A program made the translations under genes and the position numbers. Below are positions 24,234-32,544 of a stretch of 64,000 bases of DNA, piece after piece (position 1 is the first letter of the stretch; each line of letters begins with the position of its first letter). The notes below the pieces were generated by a model, which did not search any database, had not been told where the DNA came from, and saw only the letters and a list, made by a program, of their open reading frames with translations. This DNA is from Atopobiaceae bacterium (lineage in GTDB: Bacteria; Actinomycetota; Coriobacteriia; Coriobacteriales; Atopobiaceae). The DNA is taken from NCBI GenBank assembly GCA_017533825.1, contig JAFWIE010000048.1, forward strand, positions 1-64,000. Direction: 5' to 3'.

Positions 24234-25787
24234 ATGGATACCTCAAGCATTCAGGCGCTCGGCCAGCTGCTGGCCGAGAAGGGCCTTCTCTCACACACTG
24301 CCAACCTCCCCGAGCAGCCCATCGCGGTACACGGGGCGGACTCCGACTCGCGCGTCGTGCGGCCGGGCAACATCTTCGTCTGCAAGGGCGTGGCCTTCAA
24401 GGCTGCCTATCTCACGTCTGCGCTCGAGAAGGGCGCCGTCGGGTATCTGTGCGACGTGTCGCACGCACCCGCGCTCGACGAGGCCGCTCCCGGCGTTCCC
24501 GCCCTCGTCACCACCGACGAGGGATTCCGCGAGGCCATGGGGCTTGTCGCCTGCGCCGCATGGGGCCAGCCTGACCTCGAGCTCCCCATACTGGGCATCA
24601 CCGGCACCAAGGGCAAGTCCACCTGCGCGTACATGGTGCGCGCCATCGTGGACGCTGCTTGCGGCGACGGGCGCTGCGGTGTGATGGGCTCCATCGACAT
24701 GTACGACGGCATCGAGAACATCGAGAGCGTCAACACCACGCCCGAATCCCCCGACCTTTGGCGCCACGTCGCGAACGCGCGCGACTCGAAGCTTGCCGCC
24801 ATTGCCATGGAGGTCTCGAGCCACGGACTCAAGTACAACCGCGTCGACGGGCTGCACTTGGCAGCGGGCGCGTTCCTCAACCTCGGTCGCGACCACATCT
24901 CGGCCGCAGAGCACCCCGACTTCGAGGACTACTTCGCCTCCAAGCTGCGCATCTTCGAGCATACGCAGGTAGGCATCGTCAACCTCGAGACAGACCGTGC
25001 GCCCGAGGTGCTTGCGGCAGCTCAGCGCTGCGAACGCGTCGTCTGCTTTGCCGCGTCGGGCCACGAGGTCGCCGCTGGCACGGCCGACGTCTGGGCCAGC
25101 GACGTGCATCCCGCCTTGGGAAGCGTGAGCTTCGTCGCCCACACACCGGCCTGGACAGGTCCCGTCACCATCTCCATGCCGGGCCTCTTCAATGTGGACA
25201 ACGCCCTCGCCGCCATCGCGCTCGTAGCCGAGCTCGGCATCGGCGAAGAGGCGGTGCGCGAGGGCCTGGCGCACGTACGCGTGCCCGGACGCATGGAGCT
25301 CATCCCCACCTTCGACCCCAAGGTCATCGGACTCGTCGACTACGCGCACAACAAGCTCTCGTACCAGCGATTCTTCTCCTCCGTGGCCGAGGAGTTCCCC
25401 GGCATGGCCGTCATCGCGCTCTTTGGCGCCCCCGGATGCAAGGCCTACGAGCGCCGCGTCGAACTGCCGCAGGAGGCTGCCAAGTGGTCCGACGTCCTCA
25501 TCTACACCGAGGAGGATCCCGCCTACGACCCCGTCGAGGAGATTTGCGCCCAGATGGCCGAAGCGACCCCCGCCGGCGCACGCTACGAGGTCATCTGCGA
25601 CCGCGAGGAGGCCATCGCGCGTTCCGTCGAGCTGGCCTTCGAGTTCGAGCAGGGTGCCGTGGTGTGCCTACTTGCCAAGGGCGACGAGACGCGACAGCAT
25701 CGTGGCAGTGAGTTCGTGCCCGTCGAGTCCGACCCGGTGCTCTTCGAGCGCTACGTTGCGCAGGCGCAGGAGCGAGTGGGCGCCTAA
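24234..25787 (+). CDS. murE: UDP-MurNAc-tripeptide synthetase (MurE-type Mur ligase)
   Basis: This cytoplasmic ATP-dependent ligase adds the third amino acid to the peptidoglycan stem peptide. The ATP site is GITGTKGKST (about residues 122-131). NTTPESPDLW, MEVSSHGLKYNRV and NLGRDHI are Mur-ligase motifs, with the C-terminal region GLVDYAHN and GAPGCKAYERR following. Where DAP-specific enzymes have DNPR, this one reads EEDPAYDP near residue 428, so the substrate may be lysine or ornithine rather than DAP. Length (517 aa) is normal. The first gene of the core chromosome after the tRNA, it appears to have its own, possibly leaderless, promoter. Confidence 0.88.
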   Translation: MDTSSIQALGQLLAEKGLLSHTANLPEQPIAVHGADSDSRVVRPGNIFVCKGVAFKAAYLTSALEKGAVGYLCDVSHAPALDEAAPGVPALVTTDEGFREAMGLVACAAWGQPDLELPILGITGTKGKSTCAYMVRAIVDAACGDGRCGVMGSIDMYDGIENIESVNTTPESPDLWRHVANARDSKLAAIAMEVSSHGLKYNRVDGLHLAAGAFLNLGRDHISAAEHPDFEDYFASKLRIFEHTQVGIVNLETDRAPEVLAAAQRCERVVCFAASGHEVAAGTADVWASDVHPALGSVSFVAHTPAWTGPVTISMPGLFNVDNALAAIALVAELGIGEEAVREGLAHVRVPGRMELIPTFDPKVIGLVDYAHNKLSYQRFFSSVAEEFPGMAVIALFGAPGCKAYERRVELPQEAAKWSDVLIYTEEDPAYDPVEEICAQMAEATPAGARYEVICDREEAIARSVELAFEFEQGAVVCLLAKGDETRQHRGSEFVPVESDPVLFERYVAQAQERVGA

Positions 25788-25792
25788 GCACA

Positions 25793-25849
25793 AGCAGCGT
25801 CCCCATGCGAGCGTCTCTGCTTCACGTCGGGCAGGGGCGCTTGCTTTTA
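25793..25849 (+). terminator. Imperfect hairpin with TTTT after murE
   Basis: An AAGCA-GCG-CCCC arm can pair imperfectly with GGGGCGCTTGCTT, which is followed by TTTT. Placement just after the murE stop supports a terminator, but the stem has mismatches. Confidence 0.35.
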
Positions 25850-25957
25850 TGCTGCACGCAGGCCCCATGGCAGCCACCCGGCCAATCGCGCCGAAACTAT
25901 GGGGCACGCCAAATGCGCTACCATATATGCGATTGACCGACGAAGAGGAGGGGTGTA

Positions 25958-27046
25958 GTGGCCTTCGATCCACAACGAGAGGACTACCAGCGACTTGGCC
26001 TGCGCTTTGCGAGCACGCTCGACACATCGAGCCCTGCCGAGGCAACGCGCGCGTTCGCCACCTTCGGCCGCCGCTTTGCCCGCGAGCGCGACACGCTGCC
26101 GCAGTCGGACGGGGACCGGGCGTTCCATCTCGTGGCCACCGCAGCAAAGCACATCGACTACGAACTGCCCTTTGCCGATGACGCGGAGGCCGAGAAGCTC
26201 ATCCAGCGTGGCCACGCGCTGCTCGACGAGGCGCTCCAGCTCGACGCACGCTGCTACGACGCGATGCGCATGAAGGCTGCTGCCGACAATCCCTCCTTCG
26301 AGGCATTCTTCTCGTACTTGACCGAGCACGCCGAGGAGGTGCGACGCACGTGCGAGGAGCAGCGCGACCACATCCTCGCCAACGACGACGCCGACGAGCG
26401 CACCCTGCTCGCAGCCGACATCGCCATGCGCCCCTATCTGCGCTGGATTGCAACGCAGGCAGAGCAAGCGCTCATCTGCGGACGCAACCGCGAGGCGCTC
26501 CGCCTAGCGCGAGTTGACCTCGAGGCGGACCCGCGTGACGTTGCGGACGCGCGCTTCACCGCCGCGTTCGCCTGCGCCAAGCTCGAGGATGAGCAAGCCT
26601 TGGACGAGCTGCTGCATGGGGCCGCAGCAAAGCGACGGATACGTCCCGCCAACGACGCATGGGCGCTGATCGCGCGCCTTGCGCTCGCCCACAAGCACTA
26701 CGACCTGCCCGCTGCGTCCGCCCTTCTCAACGAGCTGATTCGAACATACCCACATGCAGCGGAATCGTTCGTCCGACAAATCGAGCTGCCCGAGGGCGTA
26801 TTCGCGCGACTTTCGGTCCGACCCTACAGCGAAGACGAGCTCGTGCTGGCAATATCGGAAGCGACGGTCCTCCTCCAGGAGGGTCGCGACCCCGAGGGGC
26901 GCGGCGTGCTGAGTGCTTGGGTGGCCGCCCAAGCGGCACAGACGCTACCGCGAGCGGTACTCCAGATGCTTGCCGAGCAGGCCGAGGCCAACGCGCGGGC
27001 AACGGGTCGGGGTGCGGACCATGGCAAACAGGGCGGCAGCCGATGA
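25958..27046 (+). CDS. TPR-like helical repeat protein
   Basis: The 362-aa protein consists of paired helices with TPR-type spacing, for example LIQRGHALLDEALQLDARCY, ALICGRNREALRLARVDLEA and LALAHKHYDLPAASALLNEL. No signal peptide is present, so it is cytoplasmic. GAGGAGGGG precedes the GTG start. Its stop overlaps the next gene (ATGA), which encodes a protein of the same kind, so the two are co-translated and may have arisen by duplication. TPR proteins act as protein-protein adaptors; the partner is unknown. Confidence 0.65.
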   Translation: MAFDPQREDYQRLGLRFASTLDTSSPAEATRAFATFGRRFARERDTLPQSDGDRAFHLVATAAKHIDYELPFADDAEAEKLIQRGHALLDEALQLDARCYDAMRMKAAADNPSFEAFFSYLTEHAEEVRRTCEEQRDHILANDDADERTLLAADIAMRPYLRWIATQAEQALICGRNREALRLARVDLEADPRDVADARFTAAFACAKLEDEQALDELLHGAAAKRRIRPANDAWALIARLALAHKHYDLPAASALLNELIRTYPHAAESFVRQIELPEGVFARLSVRPYSEDELVLAISEATVLLQEGRDPEGRGVLSAWVAAQAAQTLPRAVLQMLAEQAEANARATGRGADHGKQGGSR

Positions 27047-28035
27047 ACGCGCGCGAGGAACTCATCCGCCGGCTCGCCATCAAGCGGAGCCGCCAACTGG
27101 GCTCGCTTTCCACGGAGGCGTTTGCCGAGCTCGAGCTTGCCGTCCGCGACAACCCTTCCGCCTTTGTCGACGACGCAGAAGAGGAAGCGTTTGCGCTGGT
27201 GGCACAAGCGCTCGCCAAGCTCAACGAGTCGCAGCACGACGACGACTTGCTTGACGACGACCAATACGTGCAAGCACGCGCGCAACGTCTCGCGCGGCTC
27301 GGCGCGAGCTGCGCTCAGGCACTGTCGCTCGACGAGAACTGCGGCGATGCGCTCCTGCTACAGCTGCTCGCTGCCGACCATTCCCCCGACGAGCTGGTTG
27401 GTCGGCTGCTCGACCTCGATGTCCATCTAGACGACGCATGCGGACCGCTCTCGGCAGGCGCAACAGGCGACGCCTGGGCAGACGTCTTCGCGCGACCACA
27501 CCTGCGCGTGAAGGCGGCGCTGGCGCGCACCTGCGCAGACACGGCGCGCTTTGCCATGGCGCGCGCGACCTGCGACGACCTTCTGGCGTTGGCGCCGCTC
27601 GACTCCTTGGGCGCGCGCCTGACCTATGCGCTCACACTCGCACGCCTGGAGGACGAGGACGGATTCGAGTGGCTCGACGTCCGAGAAGGACGGAAGGGCA
27701 ACGCATGGTTCCACTTGAGCCGTGCCCTGCTCATGTACAAGCTCGGACGAATGCCCGCCGCGCGGCGCGCGCTCAACGGCTACGACCGCCTCTGTACCGG
27801 CGGTGCCTACATTCTGCTCCAGCCCATCTTTGTGGACACGTACCTCCCCGACCGCCCTGCCTTCGAGCCGGGCAGCTTCCTCGAGGCGACGCTCGCGGCA
27901 CACGAGGCGGAGCCAATCATCGCCGACACACCCGACTTCGTGTGGTGGGCCAGCGAACAACCGGGATTCTACGACTCCGCCGTGAGCTATTGCGAGCGAA
28001 ACGGCCTCGACTGGCGCGACCCAAACGCCCCGTAG
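27043..28035 (+). CDS. TPR-like helical repeat protein, coupled to the previous gene
   Basis: The ATG at 27043 overlaps the preceding stop (ATGA), which fixes the start of this 330-aa protein. Repeated helix pairs are visible (LARTCADTARFAMARATCDD, RALLMYKLGRMPAARRALNG), and the final part matches conserved C-termini of such proteins (DFVWWASEQPGFYDSA). An acidic stretch, SQHDDDLLDDDQY, lies near residue 65. It is 25 bases from the amidotransferase gene downstream, so a three-gene operon is likely. The function is unknown. Confidence 0.65.
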   Translation: MNAREELIRRLAIKRSRQLGSLSTEAFAELELAVRDNPSAFVDDAEEEAFALVAQALAKLNESQHDDDLLDDDQYVQARAQRLARLGASCAQALSLDENCGDALLLQLLAADHSPDELVGRLLDLDVHLDDACGPLSAGATGDAWADVFARPHLRVKAALARTCADTARFAMARATCDDLLALAPLDSLGARLTYALTLARLEDEDGFEWLDVREGRKGNAWFHLSRALLMYKLGRMPAARRALNGYDRLCTGGAYILLQPIFVDTYLPDRPAFEPGSFLEATLAAHEAEPIIADTPDFVWWASEQPGFYDSAVSYCERNGLDWRDPNAP

Positions 28036-28060
28036 CACTCAAACAGAGAGCGAGGGAACC

Positions 28061-28843
28061 ATGTGCGAGCTGTATGCCATAGACTCCAAGCGACCCGTCC
28101 GAGCCAACGCCGGGCTCGCCGAGTTCTTTGAGGACAGCCCGTATCACCCGCATGGCTGGGGCATGGCGTGGCGCGAGGGCACACGCTTCCAGCTGCACAA
28201 GGAACCGCTCACCGCCGTGGACTCCAACTACCTCGCGTATCTGCTCGACGAGCCCATCCATGCCGAGCACCTCATCGCGCACATCCGCAACGCCACGCGC
28301 GGCGTGGTCTCGTTCGAGAACTGCCATCCCTTCATCGGCCGCGACATGACGGGCCGGCGCTGGGTAATCGCACACAACGGCACCATCCTCAACAACGGAC
28401 TGCTCACCGGTTACGACCAATGGATCGAAGGGCAGACGGACAGCGAGCAGGTAGTGCTCTTTCTCATGGACCTCATCGACGAGGCGACCACGCGCATCGG
28501 CAGGGCGCTCGACTTCGACGAGCGCTTCGTCGTGCTCTCGCGCGCCATGGACACGCTCTCGGACTTCAACAAGCTCAATCTGATAATCGACGACGGCGAA
28601 TTCACCTACGCACACACGAACACCAAGCAACACACGCTCTTTGTGCGGCAGGGCGCCAACGCAGCCTACCTCTGCACGCGGCCGCTCGCCGATGGCGCGG
28701 GCTGGAAGCCGGTGCCGCAATGCCGACTCGTCGCATATCGCGACGGACGCATCGTGCGCATCGGCCCGTCCCATGGCAATTCCTTCGACGACAAGCTCTA
28801 CCTGCGCATCCTTGCCATGGAGGCCGCCCAAGAGGCGAACTGA
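28061..28843 (+). CDS. Class II glutamine amidotransferase, YafJ-like
   Basis: The protein starts MCELYAIDS, placing Cys2 as the N-terminal nucleophile after Met removal, as in Ntn-type glutaminase domains. HPHGWGMAWREG, HIRNATRG, and ENCHPF...HNGTI are the expected glutaminase motifs. With 260 aa there is only the amidotransferase domain and no synthetase partner, as in YafJ. The family's acceptor substrate is not known. GAGGGA precedes the ATG. It closes the probable TPR-TPR-amidotransferase operon and is followed by a shared terminator. Confidence 0.85.
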   Translation: MCELYAIDSKRPVRANAGLAEFFEDSPYHPHGWGMAWREGTRFQLHKEPLTAVDSNYLAYLLDEPIHAEHLIAHIRNATRGVVSFENCHPFIGRDMTGRRWVIAHNGTILNNGLLTGYDQWIEGQTDSEQVVLFLMDLIDEATTRIGRALDFDERFVVLSRAMDTLSDFNKLNLIIDDGEFTYAHTNTKQHTLFVRQGANAAYLCTRPLADGAGWKPVPQCRLVAYRDGRIVRIGPSHGNSFDDKLYLRILAMEAAQEAN

Positions 28844-28847
28844 CCGC

Positions 28848-28875
28848 AAGGGGCAGCCTCTTATGGCTGCCCCTT
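28848..28875. terminator. Bidirectional terminator between convergent genes
   Basis: AAGGGGCAGCC pairs perfectly with GGCTGCCCCTT over a 6-base loop. It sits between the amidotransferase gene (plus) and the ABC transporter operon (minus). A short direct repeat (TCATGGGCGCC twice) follows. Confidence 0.75.
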
Positions 28876-28922
28876 CATGGGCGCCGCTTCATGGGCGCCC
28901 CTCTTGAACTCGTGACGTCTCG

Positions 28923-29669
28923 TCAGTGGCCGCGGATCGAGTCGAGGAAGTCCTTCGCACGCAGCGACTTCGGGTGGTCAAAGAACTCGTCGGGCGTGCC
29001 CTCCTCCACGATCTGGCCGTCCGCCATAAAGATGACGCGGTTAGACACGCGCCGCGCGAAGTTCATCTCGTGCGTGACGACCACCATCGTCATGCCCTCG
29101 CGCGCCAACTCCACCATGACCTCGAGCACCTCGTTGATCATCTCGGGGTCGAGCGCGGACGTCGGCTCGTCGAAGAGCATCGCCTTGGGATGCATCGCCA
29201 ACGACCTGGCAATCGCGACGCGTTGTTGCTGTCCGCCGGAGAGCTGCGCGGGCACCTTGTGCGCCTGCGCCTCCACGCCCACACGCGCGAGCAGCCTCAT
29301 GGCCTCCTGCTCCGCCACGTCCTTGGGCGTCTTCAGGACCTCACGTGGCCCAAGGGTCACGTTGTCCAGAATCGTCTTGTGCGCAAAGAGGTTGAAGCTC
29401 TGGAACACCATGCCGATCTCGGCACGCATCTTCGCGAGCTCCTTGCCCTCCTGTGGGAGCGGCTCGCCCTCGATGAGAATCTCTCCCGAGTCGATGGTCT
29501 CCAGACGGTTGATGGTGCGGCACAGTGTGGACTTTCCCGAGCCGGAGGGACCGATGAGCACGACCACCTCGCCCTTGTCCACGCTCAGGTTGATGTCTTG
29601 CAGCACGTGAAGCGCTCCGTAGTGCTTGTCCACGTGACGCATCTCGATGACGGGAGTCTCTGCAGGCAT
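28923..29669 (-). CDS. Polar amino acid ABC transporter, ATP-binding subunit
   Basis: ATP hydrolysis by this 248-aa subunit powers uptake through the two permeases encoded just upstream. Walker A is GPSGSGKST, the Q-loop is in MVFQSFNLF, the signature is [16 protein letters not shown], Walker B is [12 protein letters not shown], and the switch region is [10 protein letters not shown]. The sequence is of the GlnQ/HisP class. AAGGAG precedes the ATG at 29669. It is the last gene of a four-gene operon with two permeases and a binding protein. The exact amino acid cannot be read from the sequence. Confidence 0.92.
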   Translation of the reverse strand: MPAETPVIEMRHVDKHYGALHVLQDINLSVDKGEVVVLIGPSGSGKSTLCRTINRLETIDSGEILIEGEPLPQEGKELAKMRAEIGMVFQSFNLFAHKTILDNVTLGPREVLKTPKDVAEQEAMRLLARVGVEAQAHKVPAQLSGGQQQRVAIARSLAMHPKAMLFDEPTSALDPEMINEVLEVMVELAREGMTMVVVTHEMNFARRVSNRVIFMADGQIVEEGTPDEFFDHPKSLRAKDFLDSIRGH

Positions 29670-29678
29670 GTCGTCTCC

Positions 29679-30524
29679 TTAGGTGGGGTTCTCGGTGGTG
29701 CGGGAAATGATGGGATTGCCACTACGCCGTGCCATGTAGATGGACAGCTGGTTGATGGCGTAGTTCACCAGGATGTACAGGATGGCCACCACGAAGTACA
29801 CCTGCACAAGCGCGTCGGTGTTGGTGATGAGCACGCGCGCATTCTGCATGAGGTCCGGGTAGCTCACCACATACGCAACGGTGGTGTCCTTGACCACCAC
29901 GACGAGCTGCGAGATGAGCGACGGCACCACGATGCGCAACGCCTGTGGCAGTACGATCTTCATCATCGTCTTGTGAGGCGTGAGGCCTATGGAGAGTGCC
30001 GCCTCCGCCTGCCCCTTCGGCACGGCGTTGACGCCCGCACGAAACACCTCGGCCAACACGCCGGATGCGGCCAGCGCGACGGGCGTGGTAATCATCCAGA
30101 ACGCGGGAATGCGCAGGCCGTACTGTGGCAAGGCGAGGTAAAAGAAGTAGATGAGCAGCAGGCTTGGCACACCGCGGAAGAAGTCCGTGATCACGTGTGC
30201 GGCGAAAGAGAGCGGCTTGATGCCACTCGTGCGTGCCAACATCAGCAGAATCCCCAACACCAGAGCAAGCGCGCCCGCGACGGCAGCAACGCGCAAGGTG
30301 CCCACGAAGCCCCCAGCAATGTAGCGCCACGTGCTCGGACGCAGGAAGAAGGACCAGTATTTGGCGTCGAGCTGACCCGTGATGTAGAACTGCCGAATGA
30401 TGACACCTATCCCAATGGCCACGAGCGCGAGCGAAATGGCAGTGATGATGAGCGTCCGACGACGCGTCTTGGGACCGGGCGCCTCGTAGAGGGCATCGCG
30501 CATAGAGGTGGTGTGTGCGCTCAT
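29679..30524 (-). CDS. Polar amino acid ABC transporter permease
   Basis: Typical HisM/GlnP-type membrane permease. After a short N-terminal extension there are about five membrane segments (LIITAISLALVAIGIGVII, VAAVAGALALVLGILLMLA and others). The EAA loop reads EAALSIGLTPHKTMMKIVLPQALR. It ends in the cytoplasm. It overlaps the other permease by the ATGA at 30521-30524, so the two are made together and probably form a heterodimer. Length (281 aa) is slightly above the family average because of the N-terminal tail. Confidence 0.9.
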   Translation of the reverse strand: MSAHTTSMRDALYEAPGPKTRRRTLIITAISLALVAIGIGVIIRQFYITGQLDAKYWSFFLRPSTWRYIAGGFVGTLRVAAVAGALALVLGILLMLARTSGIKPLSFAAHVITDFFRGVPSLLLIYFFYLALPQYGLRIPAFWMITTPVALAASGVLAEVFRAGVNAVPKGQAEAALSIGLTPHKTMMKIVLPQALRIVVPSLISQLVVVVKDTTVAYVVSYPDLMQNARVLITNTDALVQVYFVVAILYILVNYAINQLSIYMARRSGNPIISRTTENPT

Positions 30525-31183
30525 CGGATAACCCTCACTCTCTTGTCGATGGCGTTACCGGCAAGTCCCAACAGCACCGAGAAGCCCGCATACGCCACAG
30601 CCGAGACCGTGAACGGCAAGATGCCGATGGCCGTCTCGCGCGTGGTGATGAAGCTGACCAGGCCGGTGAGCTCCTGTGGATTAAGCGGCACCTGCGAGCC
30701 AAGCGCCGTGGTAAGCATGGTGGCGATGAGCAGGTTCGTCATGGGGAGCACGGCCGAACGCAGCGCCTGGGGGATGACAATCTTTGTCATCGTCTGGGTG
30801 AAGGTCAGGCCAATGGAGCGTGCCGCCTCGATTTGCCCCACGCCAATGGCGTTGATGCCCGTCATGAAGTTCTCGGAGCCGAAGGCTGAGGCAAGAAGCA
30901 CCACCGCGACCTCCACGCAGGCCTTCCATGGCAGCATGATTTTGAGGTACGGCAGCGCGTACGCCACGATGATGAGCAGCGCCACGCCCGGAATGTTGCG
31001 AAACACCTGAACGTACAAGTCACCCACAATGCGCAGCGGCTTGATGGGCGAGACGCGCATCACGGTGATGAGCACCGAGAGCACCATGGCGATGGCGAAG
31101 CACACGGCCGTCATCGAGAGCGTCTCGAAGATCGCCTGCAGGTACTTCTCGCCGTACGTAGCAAAGAGCTCGCTGTAGCCCAT
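30521..31183 (-). CDS. Polar amino acid ABC transporter permease
   Basis: A 220-aa inner-membrane permease of the same family as its neighbour, with the EAA loop EAARSIGLTFTQTMTKIVIPQALR and segments such as AVCFAIAMVLSVLITVM and IPGVALLIIVAYALPYL. AGGAGAGGCGG precedes the ATG. It follows the binding-protein gene across a very stable hairpin that probably lowers expression relative to the binding protein, and overlaps the next permease by four bases. Confidence 0.9.
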   Translation of the reverse strand: MGYSELFATYGEKYLQAIFETLSMTAVCFAIAMVLSVLITVMRVSPIKPLRIVGDLYVQVFRNIPGVALLIIVAYALPYLKIMLPWKACVEVAVVLLASAFGSENFMTGINAIGVGQIEAARSIGLTFTQTMTKIVIPQALRSAVLPMTNLLIATMLTTALGSQVPLNPQELTGLVSFITTRETAIGILPFTVSAVAYAGFSVLLGLAGNAIDKRVRVIR

Positions 31184-31226
31184 CCGCCTCTCCTTTCGCC
31201 AACGCGGCCAAGCATCGCAGCGGGCC

Positions 31227-31286
31227 GTCCGAAAGCGTCTGAGGGACGACCCACGAGGGAGTGTCCCTCGTGGGTCGCTTTCGGAC
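31227..31286 (-). promoter_or_regulatory. Stable intra-operon hairpin (attenuator or mRNA stabiliser)
   Basis: A perfect 14-bp inner stem (CGACCCACGAGGGA/TCCCTCGTGGGTCG) carries an outer 9-bp stem (GTCCGAAAG/CTTTCGGAC) with a bulge. It lies between the binding-protein gene and the first permease of the same operon. No T-run follows, consistent with partial termination or protection of the upstream mRNA. Confidence 0.75.
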
Positions 31287-31316
31287 AGTCCCTACCGTCC
31301 TTAGGAACTCAACGAT

Positions 31317-32324
31317 TTACTCGAACTTGCCAATCGCCGGCGGCTCGGGTGCGCTCGTCTGGCCGACGCGGTCGCCAATGGTGACCTGCCACAGCTCGGC
31401 CCACAGGCCAGCCTTCTCCACCTCGGTGAGGAACGTGTTGACGAACTCGACCGCACCCTCGGCATCCTTCGGCAGACCGATGCCATACGGGTCGATGGGG
31501 CCAAACGGCTCGCCCACGATCTTGTACTTGTTGGGGTTCTTGGCAACCGACCCCATGTGGAGGGTGTTGTCGATGACGTACGCATCCACGCGACCCTGCT
31601 CGAGCGCAGCGCATGCCTCGGGGTCGGTGGTGAACTCTTGCAGCACTGCATCGGGCGCGAACTGCTCCATGACGGACGGGCCGGTGGAGCCGGACTGCAC
31701 GGCAACGTTCTTGCCCGCGAGGTCATCGATGCCGTTGATGTCCGTATTGTCCTTCTTGACAAGAATGGACTGCTGAGAGGCGTAGTACGGACCGGCGAAG
31801 TCGATCTTCTCCATACGCTCGGGCGTTATGGAGTAGGTGGCAAAGACGGTGTCCACGGTGTCGTTCTGCAGCACCGACTCGCGCGTGTCGGACGTGACCT
31901 GCGTGAAGGCATACTTGGACTCGTCACCCGTGATGTAGCGAGCGAGCATCTGGTACAGGCCGGCATCGAAGCCACGACGGTGCTGGTCCTCGACGTTGAG
32001 AAGGCTGAAGAAGGTGGAGGTGTCGGTCGTGCCAACGCGGAGCGAGTCGGCCTCCTTGATCTTCTTTGCCCAGCCACTCGCCGCCACGACATCGTCGGCG
32101 GCCACGGGTCCCTTAGCGATAAGCGCATCGAAGGCAGCGGCATCCACCTGGGGAGCTTCCTGCTCGTCGGCAGAAGCCTCAGTGCCCGCGGCCTCGCCGG
32201 AGTCACCGGTATCCGCGTCATCCGACCCGCCTCCGCAAGCGGCAAGACCAAAGGTGGTAGCGGTCCCCAAGCCAAGCGCCATCAGCTGACGTCGATTGAG
32301 CACGATGCTATCGAGGGTCTTCAT
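31317..32324 (-). CDS. Amino acid ABC transporter substrate-binding lipoprotein
   Basis: The N-terminus reads NRRQLMALGLGTATTFGLAACGGG: a twin-arginine-like start, a hydrophobic stretch and an LAAC lipobox. The mature protein is therefore lipid-anchored outside the membrane, possibly exported folded by Tat. A flexible acidic linker follows (DADTGDSGEAAGTEASADE). The body is a type-3 periplasmic-binding fold with SLRVGTTD, RGFDAGLYQML, VDTVFATYSITPERMEKIDFAGPYY and AYVIDNTLHM. GGAGGAGA precedes the ATG at 32324; another ATG lies two codons upstream. First gene of the transporter operon. Confidence 0.9.
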   Translation of the reverse strand: MKTLDSIVLNRRQLMALGLGTATTFGLAACGGGSDDADTGDSGEAAGTEASADEQEAPQVDAAAFDALIAKGPVAADDVVAASGWAKKIKEADSLRVGTTDTSTFFSLLNVEDQHRRGFDAGLYQMLARYITGDESKYAFTQVTSDTRESVLQNDTVDTVFATYSITPERMEKIDFAGPYYASQQSILVKKDNTDINGIDDLAGKNVAVQSGSTGPSVMEQFAPDAVLQEFTTDPEACAALEQGRVDAYVIDNTLHMGSVAKNPNKYKIVGEPFGPIDPYGIGLPKDAEGAVEFVNTFLTEVEKAGLWAELWQVTIGDRVGQTSAPEPPAIGKFE

Positions 32325-32544
32325 GTTCATTCTCCTCCCAGGACACACATTTGTACGCATTGACATGTTCAAAAATACTAGTCGCGCGGTGGGATTCAGT
32401 CAATCAGTGAGCAACCCAAATTAACGATAGCGAAGCATCGACCTCGGACATACGCTCGCAGGTCCCACGAAAATCGCGTGGTTTATGTGGCAGCACTGAT
32501 ACCGGTGTATCATAGCTTGTTGACCGAATTCAGGGAGGCAACTC

